The notes under the pieces are model-generated. The model was not told the DNA's origin and did not search any database. It was given only the letters and a program-made list of their open reading frames with translations. The translations under genes and the position numbers were made by a program. Below are positions 42,434-51,714 of a DNA stretch of 64,000 nt, one piece after another. The stretch is from CAYVSF01 sp046482855 (GTDB lineage: Bacteria > Bacteroidota > Bacteroidia > Bacteroidales > UBA12077), in the NCBI GenBank assembly GCA_046482855.1, contig JAWOEH010000127.1, forward strand, positions 1 to 64,000, read 5' to 3'. Every line of letters begins with the position of its first letter. The first letter of the stretch is position 1.

Positions 42434-44848
42434 ATGACCATGCTTAAAAACTACCTTCTTACCGCCCTGAGGAGTTTACTGAAAAATGGTGTTTACGCTT
42501 TCCTCAATATAGTAGGTTTAGCCGTTGGCATTGCTTCCTTTATTTTTATTGCTCTGTTTATAGGTCACGAAACCAGTTACGATAATTATCATCAGCATGT
42601 GGATAGACTTTACCGGGTAGCTGTATCCGGTAAGATGATAAGTTCTGACATGAATATGGCAGTAACTCCGGCTCCTATGGGTGCAGCTATTAAGGAAGAT
42701 TATCCTGAGGTAGAGAAAGTAGTGCGGCTTGCTTCCTCGGGTGATTGGCTGTGCCGCTATAACGATAAAGTATTTAATGAGCGACATTTCCTTTTTGCCG
42801 ATTCTACTTTTTTTGACCTATTTTCTATTCATCTGTTGCAAGGAAACCCTGAAACCGCATTAAAAAAGCCTCACAGTGTGGTTCTAACCCGGTCTACAGC
42901 AATAAAATATTTCGGGCAGGAAGATCCTATTGGAAAAGCAATTCGTGTTGAGACAGATACCGTTTTCTATACGGTTACCGGTGTGATGGAGGATGTGCCC
43001 CTCAACACACATTTTCAGTTTGATATGTTAGGTTCGTTAAATTCGCTCCGCAGGAGTCGATCCGAAGCATGGTTATCTCATAATTTTTATACCTATATAC
43101 GAATTGCTCCGGATGTTGATCCCATGGCTTTTGAAGAGAAAATTCAAGGCATGATTGCTACGTATGTAGGGCCACAGGTGCAAGAGGCCCTTGGTGCCTC
43201 GTTGGATGATTTCTTGGGATAGGGGAACAGCCTCAAGTACCACATGCAACCGGTACGGAAAATTCACCTACACTCCGACCTGCAATACGAGATTCAGACC
43301 AATGGGAATAGTCTATATGTCTATGTTTTTGGTATTGTAGCTATCTTCATTATTCTGATGGCCTGTATTAACTTTACGAATCTGGCAACTGCCCGAGCCG
43401 CTAATCGGGCGAAGGAGGTAGGCATCAGAAAAGTGCTTGGAAGTGGGAAAGGGAGTTTGGTTCTTCAGTTTATCCTTGAAGCGGTGGCAATGAGCTTAAT
43501 GGCTTTGTTAATGGGCCTTTTGATGGCCGAATTATTCATGCCACAATTCCGGAACCTGATAGGTCTCCCTCTGGACATATCTTATGCTAATGTAGTCGGG
43601 ACCTGGGGTGTCTTGTTTATCCTCGCCCTTATTGTCGGGTTTATTGCTGGTAGTTATCCCGCATTTTTTCTCGCTTCTTTTCAGCCCGCTCAGGTTTTGA
43701 AAGGGAAAGTACGTACTGGAGCAAAGAGTGGGTTGTTGCGTAGTGTTTTAGTTGTTTTTCAATTTGTGATTTCAATGGCGATTCTGCTTGGTTCCTTTGT
43801 CGTTTTTCAGCAATTGAGTTTTATTCAGTCAAAAGATCCGGGGTATACGAAAGAGCAGGTTTTAGTCTTGCGACGATCCGATGCCTTAGGATCGCAGATG
43901 GAAGCGTTTAAACAGGAGTTGGAGAAGTTACCACACGTTGCGGCAGTAACAAATTGCAATACTTTTCCCGGCCGTAATTTTTCCAATAATGCGTTCTTTC
44001 TCGAAGGGAATACGAATACTTACCTTATCTACCAAGCCTGGACAAGCTTTGGTGTTAAAGATGTATTTCAATATAAGTTAAAAGAAGGACGGTTTCATAG
44101 TCGCCAACATCCCTCGGATTCCAATGGGATAGTAATTAATGAAGCGGCAGTGAGATCTTTGGGTTTTGAGGAAGCTCTTGGACAACAAATTCTCCAACCA
44201 AGAGGTGAAGGCATGCAACCACTGGAAGTTATTGGAGTTATGGAGGACTTTCATTTTAAGTCCATACATCATCCTGTTGAGCCTGCTGGTTATACTCTGA
44301 TGGACGGGAATTGGGAAGGATTTGTCATGATAAAACTTTCAGGAGATCAGGGGAATGCCATCCGGGCTATTAACGATCTTTGGGAAACCTTTACTGCAGA
44401 ATATCCTTTTGAGTATTTCTTTTTTGAGGACGATTATAATCAACAATACATACAAGAAGTTCGCACATCTAAAGTTATGGGTGTATTTGCATTTCTTTCG
44501 GTATTGATTGCTGCTATGGGACTTTTAGGATTGATATCTTTTCTTACCAACGAACGTCAAAAGGAGGTAGGTATTCGCAAGAGCTACGGGGCTTCAGCTT
44601 TACAGGTGGTATTTTTGTTTAGTTGGCACATTATTCGTTTGGTTATTGTGGCATGGATTTTGGCCGTGCCCCTAGCTTACATATGGGCTCAAAGTTGGCT
44701 TTCCGGGTTTGCTTTTCGAATTCAAATGCCTTATGCCATTTATTTGGTAATCCCATTATTAGTTGTGGTGTTTTCGTTCGTGGTAGTAGCTTGGCAAACT
44801 ATACGGGCAGCCCGTCAAAATCCTGCACGAATTTTACGATATGAATAG
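42434..44848 (+). pseudogene. FtsX/MacB-type ABC permease interrupted by one in-frame amber codon
   Basis: The frame is open from 42434 to 44848 except for a TAG at 43220-43222 (codon 263). Ignoring it gives 804 residues, the usual length of the duplicated MacB-like permeases of Bacteroidota. These have a first helix (LNIVGLAVGIASFIFIALFI), a MacB_PCD periplasmic domain, FtsX block one (ACINFTNLATARAANRAKEV, GIRKVLGSG), a second periplasmic domain, and FtsX block two (ISFLTNERQKEVGIRKSYGA). Residues on both sides of the stop (DDFLG, then GNSLKYHMQPVRKIHLHSDL) match the family without gap or frameshift. It is therefore either a recent nonsense mutation, a sequencing or assembly error, or a read-through codon. 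A restart at 43244 could yield only a 534-residue C-terminal fragment lacking the first membrane helix. An ATPase gene follows. Confidence 0.85.
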
Positions 44849-44857
44849 AATTTTTCT

Positions 44858-44865
44858 TACATTTG
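44858..44865 (+). promoter_or_regulatory. Putative -7 box for the downstream ATPase
   Basis: TACATTTG fits TAnnTTTG, 9 bases after the permease stop and 32 bases before the ATPase start. The ATPase could thus be expressed independently of the broken permease. Confidence 0.45.
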
Positions 44866-44896
44866 GATATAATAAACTGATTAATAAACCATTGCT

Positions 44897-45580
44897 ATGA
44901 TAAAGACGGAAAAGTTAGTTAAGGTATTTCGTACTGACGAAATTGAAACCACGGCCCTTAATAATGTTGATATTTTCATTAAAGAGGGAGAATTTGTTGC
45001 CGTTATGGGCCCCTCAGGATGTGGGAAGTCTACCTTGCTAAATATCATAGGCTTGCTAGACAATCCTACCTCAGGGAAATTGATTTTTAATGGTGCCGAT
45101 GTCTCGGAGTATAAAGAACGTCAACGGACAAATTTACGAAAGGGAAATGTAGGCTTTGTTTTTCAGAGTTTTAATCTGATTGATGAACTTACCGTGTTTG
45201 AGAATGTGGAACTTCCGCTTTTATACATGAAGGTGCCTGCAAAAGAGCGAAAAGAACGAGTTGATAAGGTGCTCGATCGCATGCAAATGGGACATCGAAA
45301 GAAGCACTTTCCTCAACAATTGTCGGGAGGTCAGCAACAGCGTGTGGCCATCGCACGTGCGGTAGTCTCCAATCCGCAGTTGATCCTGGCCGATGAGCCT
45401 ACAGGTAACCTGGATTCAGCTAATGGCGAGGAGGTAATGAAGCTCCTTAAGGAGCTCAATGAAGAAGGCACGACTATTGTGATGGTAACGCACTCGCCCT
45501 CCGATTCGGAATATGCTCATCGGATTGTACAGCTATTCGATGGACATATTGTAACCGAAAATATTAAGAAGATACTATAG
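44897..45580 (+). CDS. ABC transporter ATPase, MacB/LolD type
   Basis: 227 residues: Walker A GPSGCGKS (38-45), Q-loop in GFVFQSFNL, signature LSGGQQQR, Walker [13 protein letters not shown] and H-loop VTHS. It is the partner of the interrupted MacB-like permease 48 bases upstream. No MacA-like adaptor or TolC-like channel gene is adjacent. It is otherwise intact, so its value to the cell depends on whether the permease is functional or whether it serves another permease. Confidence 0.92.
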   Translation: MIKTEKLVKVFRTDEIETTALNNVDIFIKEGEFVAVMGPSGCGKSTLLNIIGLLDNPTSGKLIFNGADVSEYKERQRTNLRKGNVGFVFQSFNLIDELTVFENVELPLLYMKVPAKERKERVDKVLDRMQMGHRKKHFPQQLSGGQQQRVAIARAVVSNPQLILADEPTGNLDSANGEEVMKLLKELNEEGTTIVMVTHSPSDSEYAHRIVQLFDGHIVTENIKKIL

Positions 45581-45730
45581 CACTAAACTATTTCGTTTTC
45601 CAGGTGTCTTGATTTTATATAGTCAGGACACCTTTTTCGTATTACCAATCAAAGGACATGAGCGGCGAGGTATTTTGTCTGATGGAAATTACAGAATTTG
45701 GTTCGTTGTACACATAAAGCTTTGTATGAT

Positions 45731-46429
45731 ATGATGAAAAATATTGGAGTATTAGTCGTGTTTATCCTTTCTTCTGTCTTTGTTTATGGACAGCAGGAGA
45801 TGGAGGTTGAGTTAGAGGCTTTTAATAAAGTGAAAATTTTTGGTAGTGTAGAGGTTCAGGCCAAGCAAGGCGAAGAAGGGCACATAAAATTTATTTCCAA
45901 TAAAATTCCCTTGTCGGAGATTGATTTTTCGGTAGAGGATAGTACGCTTAGTATTAAATTAACAGCTAAGCTCTTTAAAGATGAAAAGATCTATGCCGAA
46001 TTGGTTTATCCGGGACTTGAGGAAGTCACACTGAATGCCTCTGCGGAAATGGAGATAGCTGGAATTATTGTCCAGCCAGCTTTTAATGCAACTGTGAGTA
46101 GTGGAAGTGAACTGCAGTTTAAATGTGACGTAGATTATGTAGAACTAAATGCCTATCAAGGGGCACATATTATGACAAAGGGCCAAGCGAAAGAGGTGGT
46201 AGCTTTTGCCAATACCGGCGGGATTATATCGGCAACGGAATTGGTAACGCAAAAAGCCGATGTGAAATTTAATACAGGGGGGAAGGGAGAGTTAACAGTG
46301 GAAGAGGAGCTAAAAGCACGTGTTACTATGGGTTCGCATTTTAGCTATTTCGGAAGGCCTGATAAACTAGATGTCAAATCGTCTCTTGGAGGCAATATCT
46401 CTGCTTGGGATGCAGAGGAACAGAAATAA
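45731..46429 (+). CDS. Head-GIN (DUF2807) domain secreted protein
   Basis: 232 residues from the ATG at 45731 (MMKNIGVLVVFILSSVFVYG, signal peptide); an earlier ATG at 45698 adds MVRCTHKALYD, which disrupts the signal. The mature part has the repetitive beta-helix pattern of the 'putative auto-transporter adhesin, head GIN' domain: FNKVKIFGSVEVQAKQGEEG, VTLNASAEMEIAGI, ATVSSGSELQFKCD, ALKARVTMGSHFSYFGRP. The function is not known; such proteins are predicted periplasmic or surface-attached in Bacteroidota. A compact bidirectional terminator lies at its stop codon. Confidence 0.8.
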   Translation: MMKNIGVLVVFILSSVFVYGQQEMEVELEAFNKVKIFGSVEVQAKQGEEGHIKFISNKIPLSEIDFSVEDSTLSIKLTAKLFKDEKIYAELVYPGLEEVTLNASAEMEIAGIIVQPAFNATVSSGSELQFKCDVDYVELNAYQGAHIMTKGQAKEVVAFANTGGIISATELVTQKADVKFNTGGKGELTVEEELKARVTMGSHFSYFGRPDKLDVKSSLGGNISAWDAEEQK

Positions 46430-46456
46430 AAAAAGGTGCTAAAAGCACCTTTTTTA
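46428..46456. terminator. Compact bidirectional terminator overlapping both stop codons
   Basis: A-run plus GGTGC pairs with GCACC plus T-run around TAAAA. It begins inside the TAA of the plus-strand gene and ends inside the TAA of the minus-strand gene. Confidence 0.85.
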
Positions 46457-46654
46457 GTATGACTCATCTTCGTCAAGAAATTTTAGATTTCCACTGTAAC
46501 TTAAGTTTTCAAATTCATCCAGTTCCTCATAAAGTTCTTGTTTGAGATTTTTCTTCTTCTTTTTTACTGAACCTTTTTTTGCTTTGGGTGCCGCAGGAAC
46601 GTCTTGGTAAATGTCTTTTCTACCTGACTTTCGTTGGTCTTTTTTCGATTTCAT
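46454..46654 (-). CDS. Small lysine-rich hypothetical protein
   Basis: 66 residues from the ATG at 46654 (MKSKKDQRKSGRKDIYQDV). A basic first half with a KKKKKNLKQ run is followed by an acidic tail (YEELDEFENLSYSG, ending DEDESY). A longer frame reaching 46825 is possible, but its extra residues (Cys, Tyr and Ile rich, from AT-rich DNA) look non-coding. The basic/acidic split suggests a nucleic-acid- or ribosome-associated small protein, but I recognise no family. Confidence 0.55.
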   Translation of the reverse strand: MKSKKDQRKSGRKDIYQDVPAAPKAKKGSVKKKKKNLKQELYEELDEFENLSYSGNLKFLDEDESY

Positions 46655-46838
46655 TTGAAAGTAATAATTAATGTTAACGAAATAATTACAACAGCAATAT
46701 ACGCAAATATCTGATGAGAGTTTATTAAATACAACTTTTTGCGCTCTTTTTTGTTCACTGAGCATTAAGTTTTTAGAGGTGAAAGTAGAAACGGGTATCA
46801 CGCACACAAGAATGCTGTTTTGCATATTTGTGCACTGG

Positions 46839-48098
46839 TTATTGTTGTTTTACCTTATCCGCATCTACCCATTTGTATACTTTGTCGTTTCTTCGAACGA
46901 GTGAATCCGTTGCGATTGAGCAGAATTGGCGTTTTTGTGCTTTTGCTACCGGTTTTCTGTCTACCCTTATTTCCCGAACAAGTTGTTTTACTACGCCGGT
47001 TGTGGGGCCCATAACTAGCACCTCCTCTTCAGGAGTAAGGGAGCCACTTTCCAGTAATATCTCTGCCACACCTAGTTTGCTGAAATAGTTGGTGATCTTA
47101 CCGAGATACATTTTTCGTTTCGTGGCTCTTGATCCGTATCGGTGACTCCATTCTCCAAGTCGCTGCCCAAGGTAGTAGCCATCCCAAACCCCCCTGTTGA
47201 AGACGGTTGCCAGATCTTTTCTGAGTTCATCGATAAGTTCCTGGTTATATTCCTTTTTCTCAATTGCCGTTATAGCTTTGCTATAACTCTTAACCACCGT
47301 TTGAACATACTCTGCAGGACGTGCACGTCCTTCAATTTTGAGTACCCGAACGCCTGCATCCAGCATTTTGTTGAGAAAACCTATTGTGCATAAATCCTTG
47401 GGCGACATGATATAAGAGTTGTCTATCTCAAGTTCATTACCTGATTCTTTTTCGGTTACAATATAGGCTTTACGGCAGGTTTGCATGCATGCACCACGGT
47501 TTGCTGAATGATTCTTTTCATGGAGGCTCAGGTAGCACTTTCCGGAAACTGCCATACATAAAGCACCGTGAACAAACATTTCAATTTGTATCAGCTTCCC
47601 TTTGGGCCCACGTATATCCTGCTTCAGGATTTCATTATGGATGGCCTTTACCTGTTCTAGTGTAAGCTCTCTTGCCAAAACCACAACATCGGCATACTGG
47701 GCGTAAAACTTTAAGCTTTCAATATTGGTGATGTTTACCTGTGTGCTGATGTGTACTTCAAGTCCTATTTCTCGGGCGTAATGAATAGCAGCAATGTCCG
47801 ATGCAATAACTGCTGTTATATCGTACGCTTTGGCGGTATCAAGAATTTCGTGCAGTAAAGGAAGCTCCTGATCGTAAACAATGGTATTTACCGTCAGATA
47901 GCTTTTAACACCATGCTCTTTACAGATTGTAACGATCTCCTTAAGATCATCAAAGCTAAAGTTATTGGAAGAGTGAGCACGCATATTCATCTTTTCGATG
48001 CCAAAATAAACGGAATTTGTGCCCCCCTGTATGGCTGCCCATAAAGCTTCATAAGAGCCTACAGGTGCCATTATCTCAATGTCGTTTCTACGTATCAT
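46839..48098 (-). CDS. U32 peptidase family protein (TrhP/RlhA-like)
   Basis: 419 residues. It has the TIM-barrel N-terminal part of family U32 (MAPVGSYEALWAAIQGGTNS, VYFGIEKMNMRAHSSNN) with the signature EMFVHGALCMAVSGKCYLSL and the conserved cysteines in NRGACMQTCRKAY, followed by the C-terminal U32 extension. Despite the peptidase name, characterised bacterial relatives (TrhP, RlhA) take part in hydroxylation of tRNA U34 or rRNA C2501, using iron-sulfur clusters bound by these cysteines. Which RNA is modified here is not clear. It is monocistronic with a TAnnTTTG box 30 bases upstream. Confidence 0.88.
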   Translation of the reverse strand: MIRRNDIEIMAPVGSYEALWAAIQGGTNSVYFGIEKMNMRAHSSNNFSFDDLKEIVTICKEHGVKSYLTVNTIVYDQELPLLHEILDTAKAYDITAVIASDIAAIHYAREIGLEVHISTQVNITNIESLKFYAQYADVVVLARELTLEQVKAIHNEILKQDIRGPKGKLIQIEMFVHGALCMAVSGKCYLSLHEKNHSANRGACMQTCRKAYIVTEKESGNELEIDNSYIMSPKDLCTIGFLNKMLDAGVRVLKIEGRARPAEYVQTVVKSYSKAITAIEKKEYNQELIDELRKDLATVFNRGVWDGYYLGQRLGEWSHRYGSRATKRKMYLGKITNYFSKLGVAEILLESGSLTPEEEVLVMGPTTGVVKQLVREIRVDRKPVAKAQKRQFCSIATDSLVRRNDKVYKWVDADKVKQQ

Positions 48099-48127
48099 TT
48101 TTTGTCTGGTCTCAAAATTTTCCGTTG

Positions 48128-48135
48128 CAAAGGTA
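48128..48135 (-). promoter_or_regulatory. Putative -7 box for the U32 gene
   Basis: Minus-strand TACCTTTG, an exact TAnnTTTG, 30 bases upstream of the ATG at 48098. The same TACCTTTG octamer precedes mnmH and typA. Confidence 0.5.
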
Positions 48136-48230
48136 CATCTTTCATCATAATAATAAATGGTGAACTTTTAATTGCCAGCAATTGTTAAGGTAATATACTG
48201 TTGTGTGCTTACTACCTAAAACCCACTGAT

Positions 48231-48950
48231 ATGAATGCTTCTTCACCAGTTATCGAAACTATCGGGTACCTTCAGAAGGAGGTCGCACTAACTACCGTAT
48301 CCAATAACATCCTGACCAATACGTTTGTTTTGGAGGCCTTACAACCTTTTCCCGGGTATTTTGGGAAAAATTTGCCTGATGCAACTCATCCAAGGTCCCT
48401 GTTTTTAGTTCTAAAAAAGCCTTACAGTTTTGAAGAACTTGCACACATTATCAAACGTATCAAAAAAGAGTTCGCGCAGGATTATAATGCCACTGTGGCG
48501 GAAATTTTCCTTAAGTCCTCCACATTGCCGTGCATTCGCATAAAATATCTGCAGCGTTTTAGTTTTATTCCCGAACTTCAGAAGCTCTTACAGGGCCATG
48601 GCATTAAGTTCCACTCCTCTTGTCATCTGGATGCAAAAGCCCTTATTAAGGTCGATAAAACCTTTTATGTCCGTGAAGAGAAAGAGGGTATGTATAGGGA
48701 TTTAGAAGAGGCATCTAAATGTTATATAGATTTACCGCGTCTGATTACCTGGCGCCAATTTGAAAGCATTACCCATGACCTTAAAAATAATCTTGAAAAT
48801 AATCTTTTTGATGCTGCTTTAGGTGTGTTCTATCGAAAGTCGGGTGTAGTGGATATGGTACGTATTTATGACAAAGAAAAAACTCCCGATCGAATAAAAC
48901 TCTTGAGACAGATGTATTGGCGCCGCGTTGAGCGCCTGTTTCGTGAATAA
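48231..48950 (+). CDS. Conserved-looking hypothetical protein
   Basis: 239 residues from the ATG at 48231 (MNASSPVIETIGYLQKEVAL); an ATG at 48201 adds ten residues. No signal peptide or membrane helix. The chain is mixed alpha/beta: a first part (about 1-130, with PFPGYFGKNLPD, FLVLKKPYSFEELAHIIKRI) and a second part with FHSSCHLDAKALIKVDKTFY and a strongly basic helical C-terminus (RIKLLRQMYWRRVERLFRE). I do not recognise a family. Codon use is like its neighbours. It stands alone, divergent from the U32 gene. Confidence 0.6.
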   Translation: MNASSPVIETIGYLQKEVALTTVSNNILTNTFVLEALQPFPGYFGKNLPDATHPRSLFLVLKKPYSFEELAHIIKRIKKEFAQDYNATVAEIFLKSSTLPCIRIKYLQRFSFIPELQKLLQGHGIKFHSSCHLDAKALIKVDKTFYVREEKEGMYRDLEEASKCYIDLPRLITWRQFESITHDLKNNLENNLFDAALGVFYRKSGVVDMVRIYDKEKTPDRIKLLRQMYWRRVERLFRE

Positions 48951-48984
48951 TAGTAGAAATTATCGCATTATTTCCAAGAGATGC

Positions 48985-48992
48985 TATTTTTG
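48985..48992 (+). promoter_or_regulatory. Putative -7 box for the AsmA-like gene
   Basis: TATTTTTG fits TAnnTTTG, 88 bases upstream of the chosen start at 49080. It overlaps the alternative ATG at 48981, arguing against that start. Confidence 0.4.
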
Positions 48993-49079
48993 TGGTATCT
49001 CTTTTTTATGTCCTTCACCATCTGTTTGGCAGGGTATTTTCAGGATTGTAATAAGAAAACGAAGAATAAAAAGCTAAAG

Positions 49080-51698
49080 ATGAATAAGGTGTATCGTTCG
49101 GTTTTAGTGGGTTTGACTATCGGTGTTTTGTTAACAATAGGCTTGTTTGTTTGGTTTGTAAAAGCAAACGAGTCTTTTATAATTGATCGGGTCCTTGCCC
49201 AGCTGGAGGAGGAGACAACTATTCAGTTAACGAATGATCAATTAGAACTGTCCATATGGCGGCATTTTCCGAATGTTTCCTTATCCGTTCGTAATGTTCT
49301 GATTCCACAACCTGATAATTACCGTGGAGCGAATGTTGATACCATGCTTTTTGCCAGAAAGTTATATGTTAACACGGATTTAATACCCTTGTTATTAAGA
49401 CGCATACAAATTAAGCATATTGGAATACAGGAGGGAGAAATTCATATTAAGCGCGATTCACGTGGGAAGCTAAATCTGACGTCTTTATTTTTAAACGAGA
49501 AAGGGGGTAGCCCAGGGAGGCGCTCACCTTTGAAAATTGATGCCTTTCATGTTGAGGATGTGTTAGTGACTTATTATCAGGAATCAAATAGCTTTTACAT
49601 AAACCATTTTATTCAAGAAGGTCGTTTATCTGTTTTGCAAACCGACCTTGCTTTAGATTTAAGTTTTCAGTTAACAGGCAACTTGCAGAAAATAGAAGGA
49701 CAGAATGTTAAGATTGATGATTCTTATCAGGTAACTTATAAAGGGATTTTAAGAGGAGAGAAGAATCAATGGGAAATACGTAATGGTTCCGTTGCAATTG
49801 ATGGGTTAGCATTTAGCTCAGAGGGTATTATTGATACGGATGTACCTTCTGAATATGAATTTGTATTTTCTGGGCAGCAGTTAGCCGCTTCGCAGGTTGC
49901 AAAGCTTTTGGCTAAAGGAGGCTATCAGATACCCGAGAATATACAGCTTGCAAAGGGAGAAATTGCCATCCAAGGGCGAATAGAGGCGCTTCGTCCCCGT
50001 CCTCAGATGCAAATGACCATCGACTTTGTGGGAGAAAAGTTACAAGTGCAGGTAGCGCAAAGTGTATTGAATAAAGGATATGTTGAGGGGAGAGTCTCTT
50101 TGAGTGCTGCACGAAACAGGTATCAGATTGAGATTGGAAAATCGCATTTTCAAACAATGGGCGGAGTTTTTAGCGGCCATTTGCTATTAACCCAGGGACG
50201 TCAACGACGATTGAGTATGGCTTTTGAAGGAGAGATGCCGTTAGAGGCTCTTTTGGCGGTAGTTAAGCCGAATGTTCAGGTAAGGGGAGACGGTGGGGTA
50301 TACCTGAATTATCATTATGATGGGCTCTTTCCACAAAATAGTAAAGATCTGTTGGTGGCACGCGAAGCAAAAATATCGATGACCTTGCAGGACAATACCC
50401 TCGAATTTCAGCAGCCTTATTCGTTTGCTTTTTCGAATGTAACCGGGACACTAACAAAGGATGAGCATTTGCATCTCGATAGTTTGTCTGGGATGCTGGA
50501 GGGGAGTAACTTCTTGATTAATGCAGAAATGGTAAATCCGGAGTTTTTAACTTCAGAGAATCAGGCACAACAAACCCATCTAAAGGGCAATATTCATTTC
50601 GATTCGCTTAACACCATATGGTTTTCAAAACAGCTTTCTACAGGTGCCTCCTCAAAAAGAGAGAAAAGTACTCTGTTTCCTGCACACTTATACGGAAATG
50701 TAAAATGTGAAGTTGGAACCTTTGAACATCGATCTTTCAAAGCAAAATCTATTGAACTTACGCTGCAATATAAACCCGGGATGATTACATTGCGCGAAGT
50801 GGATATGTGGACGGCCAGAGGTCGCGTACGCGCTGGTGGTGTCTTACTGAAAAAAGCAGATGGAGTGATGTCTCTTCGAGCTCAGGGGAATATGAATCAA
50901 TTATCGATAGGTGAGTTGTTTAGGTCAATGAATAATTTCGGACAGGATTTTTTACGCGACGATCACCTTGGGGGACGCTTAAGTGGAGATTTGAAGTTAC
51001 AGGCGAATCTTTCCAAAGAGGGAAGGATTATGGTGCCCTCGCTCAAAACGCATAGTAAAATACGAATTGAAGAGGGGGAACTTATTGGTTTTGAGCCTAT
51101 GATGGGGTTGTCCAAATTCATTGATGTGGAAGAATTAAAACATATTCGCTTTTCTACGCTTGAGAATCAAATATCGATTGCCAACCAGCTCATAAAGATT
51201 CCACAGATGGATATTCATTCATCGGCCTTCAATATAACGGCCTCTGGAGAGCATGCTTTTTCACATCAATTTGATTACCATGTAAAAGTCCTGTTGTCTG
51301 AAGTTTTTTCTTCCCGGTTAACAAAGCAAAAAAGTAAGCAAGAGGCCTTTGGTGCCATTGAAGATGACGGCCTTGGCAATACCGCAGTATACCTTCAGAT
51401 TGAAGGAACTCCTGATGAGTATGAGGTAAGCTACGATAGACAGGCAGTACGACAGGTAATGAAAAAGCGGGTAGAAAAGGAAAAAAAGGTATTAAAAGAG
51501 ATACTAAACCAGGAGTTTGGTTGGTTTAGTAAAGATACCCTCAAGGGATTAAAGGAAAAGAATGTTGAGCATAGAGTGGAGTTTGAGAACCCACCTAAAA
51601 CAACGATAGAGAAAAAAGAGACCACAAGAACCAGGAAGAAGGAAAAGCCTCTTTTTAACGTTGTATTTGAGGAAGATACAACCTCCAAACGTAAGTAA
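49080..51698 (+). CDS. AsmA family protein
   Basis: 872 residues from the ATG at 49080 (MNKVYRSVLVGLTIGVLLTI), giving a positively charged start and one N-terminal membrane helix (about 6-27). A typical AsmA opening follows (IDRVLAQLEEETTIQLTNDQ, LELSIWRHFPNVSLSVRNV), then a long beta-rich periplasmic part and the AsmA-like C-terminal domain (about 600-800: GRLSGDLKLQANLSKEGRI, MDIHSSAFNITASGEHAFSH). The tail (about 800-872) is highly charged and probably cytosolic-like or disordered. AsmA-family proteins are thought to act as bridges moving phospholipid between the two membranes. It is 16 bases from the histidine kinase gene, so probably cotranscribed. Confidence 0.85.
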   Translation: MNKVYRSVLVGLTIGVLLTIGLFVWFVKANESFIIDRVLAQLEEETTIQLTNDQLELSIWRHFPNVSLSVRNVLIPQPDNYRGANVDTMLFARKLYVNTDLIPLLLRRIQIKHIGIQEGEIHIKRDSRGKLNLTSLFLNEKGGSPGRRSPLKIDAFHVEDVLVTYYQESNSFYINHFIQEGRLSVLQTDLALDLSFQLTGNLQKIEGQNVKIDDSYQVTYKGILRGEKNQWEIRNGSVAIDGLAFSSEGIIDTDVPSEYEFVFSGQQLAASQVAKLLAKGGYQIPENIQLAKGEIAIQGRIEALRPRPQMQMTIDFVGEKLQVQVAQSVLNKGYVEGRVSLSAARNRYQIEIGKSHFQTMGGVFSGHLLLTQGRQRRLSMAFEGEMPLEALLAVVKPNVQVRGDGGVYLNYHYDGLFPQNSKDLLVAREAKISMTLQDNTLEFQQPYSFAFSNVTGTLTKDEHLHLDSLSGMLEGSNFLINAEMVNPEFLTSENQAQQTHLKGNIHFDSLNTIWFSKQLSTGASSKREKSTLFPAHLYGNVKCEVGTFEHRSFKAKSIELTLQYKPGMITLREVDMWTARGRVRAGGVLLKKADGVMSLRAQGNMNQLSIGELFRSMNNFGQDFLRDDHLGGRLSGDLKLQANLSKEGRIMVPSLKTHSKIRIEEGELIGFEPMMGLSKFIDVEELKHIRFSTLENQISIANQLIKIPQMDIHSSAFNITASGEHAFSHQFDYHVKVLLSEVFSSRLTKQKSKQEAFGAIEDDGLGNTAVYLQIEGTPDEYEVSYDRQAVRQVMKKRVEKEKKVLKEILNQEFGWFSKDTLKGLKEKNVEHRVEFENPPKTTIEKKETTRTRKKEKPLFNVVFEEDTTSKRK

Positions 51699-51714
51699 AA
51701 ATTAATCGATTATC

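Noticed and set aside
43244..44848. A separate 534-residue permease gene starting at 43244
   Set aside because: The same frame continues from the upstream half through a single TAG, and the family residues directly before 43244 (GNSLKYH) belong to the same protein. Treated as one interrupted gene.
46655..46825. N-terminal extension of the small lysine-rich protein
   Set aside because: The extra residues are cysteine/tyrosine/isoleucine rich, typical of translated AT-rich intergenic DNA.
48981..49079. Upstream start of the AsmA-like gene at 48981
   Set aside because: It overlaps a -7 box and creates an extra hydrophobic segment before the true membrane helix; MNKVYRS at 49080 fits the family.
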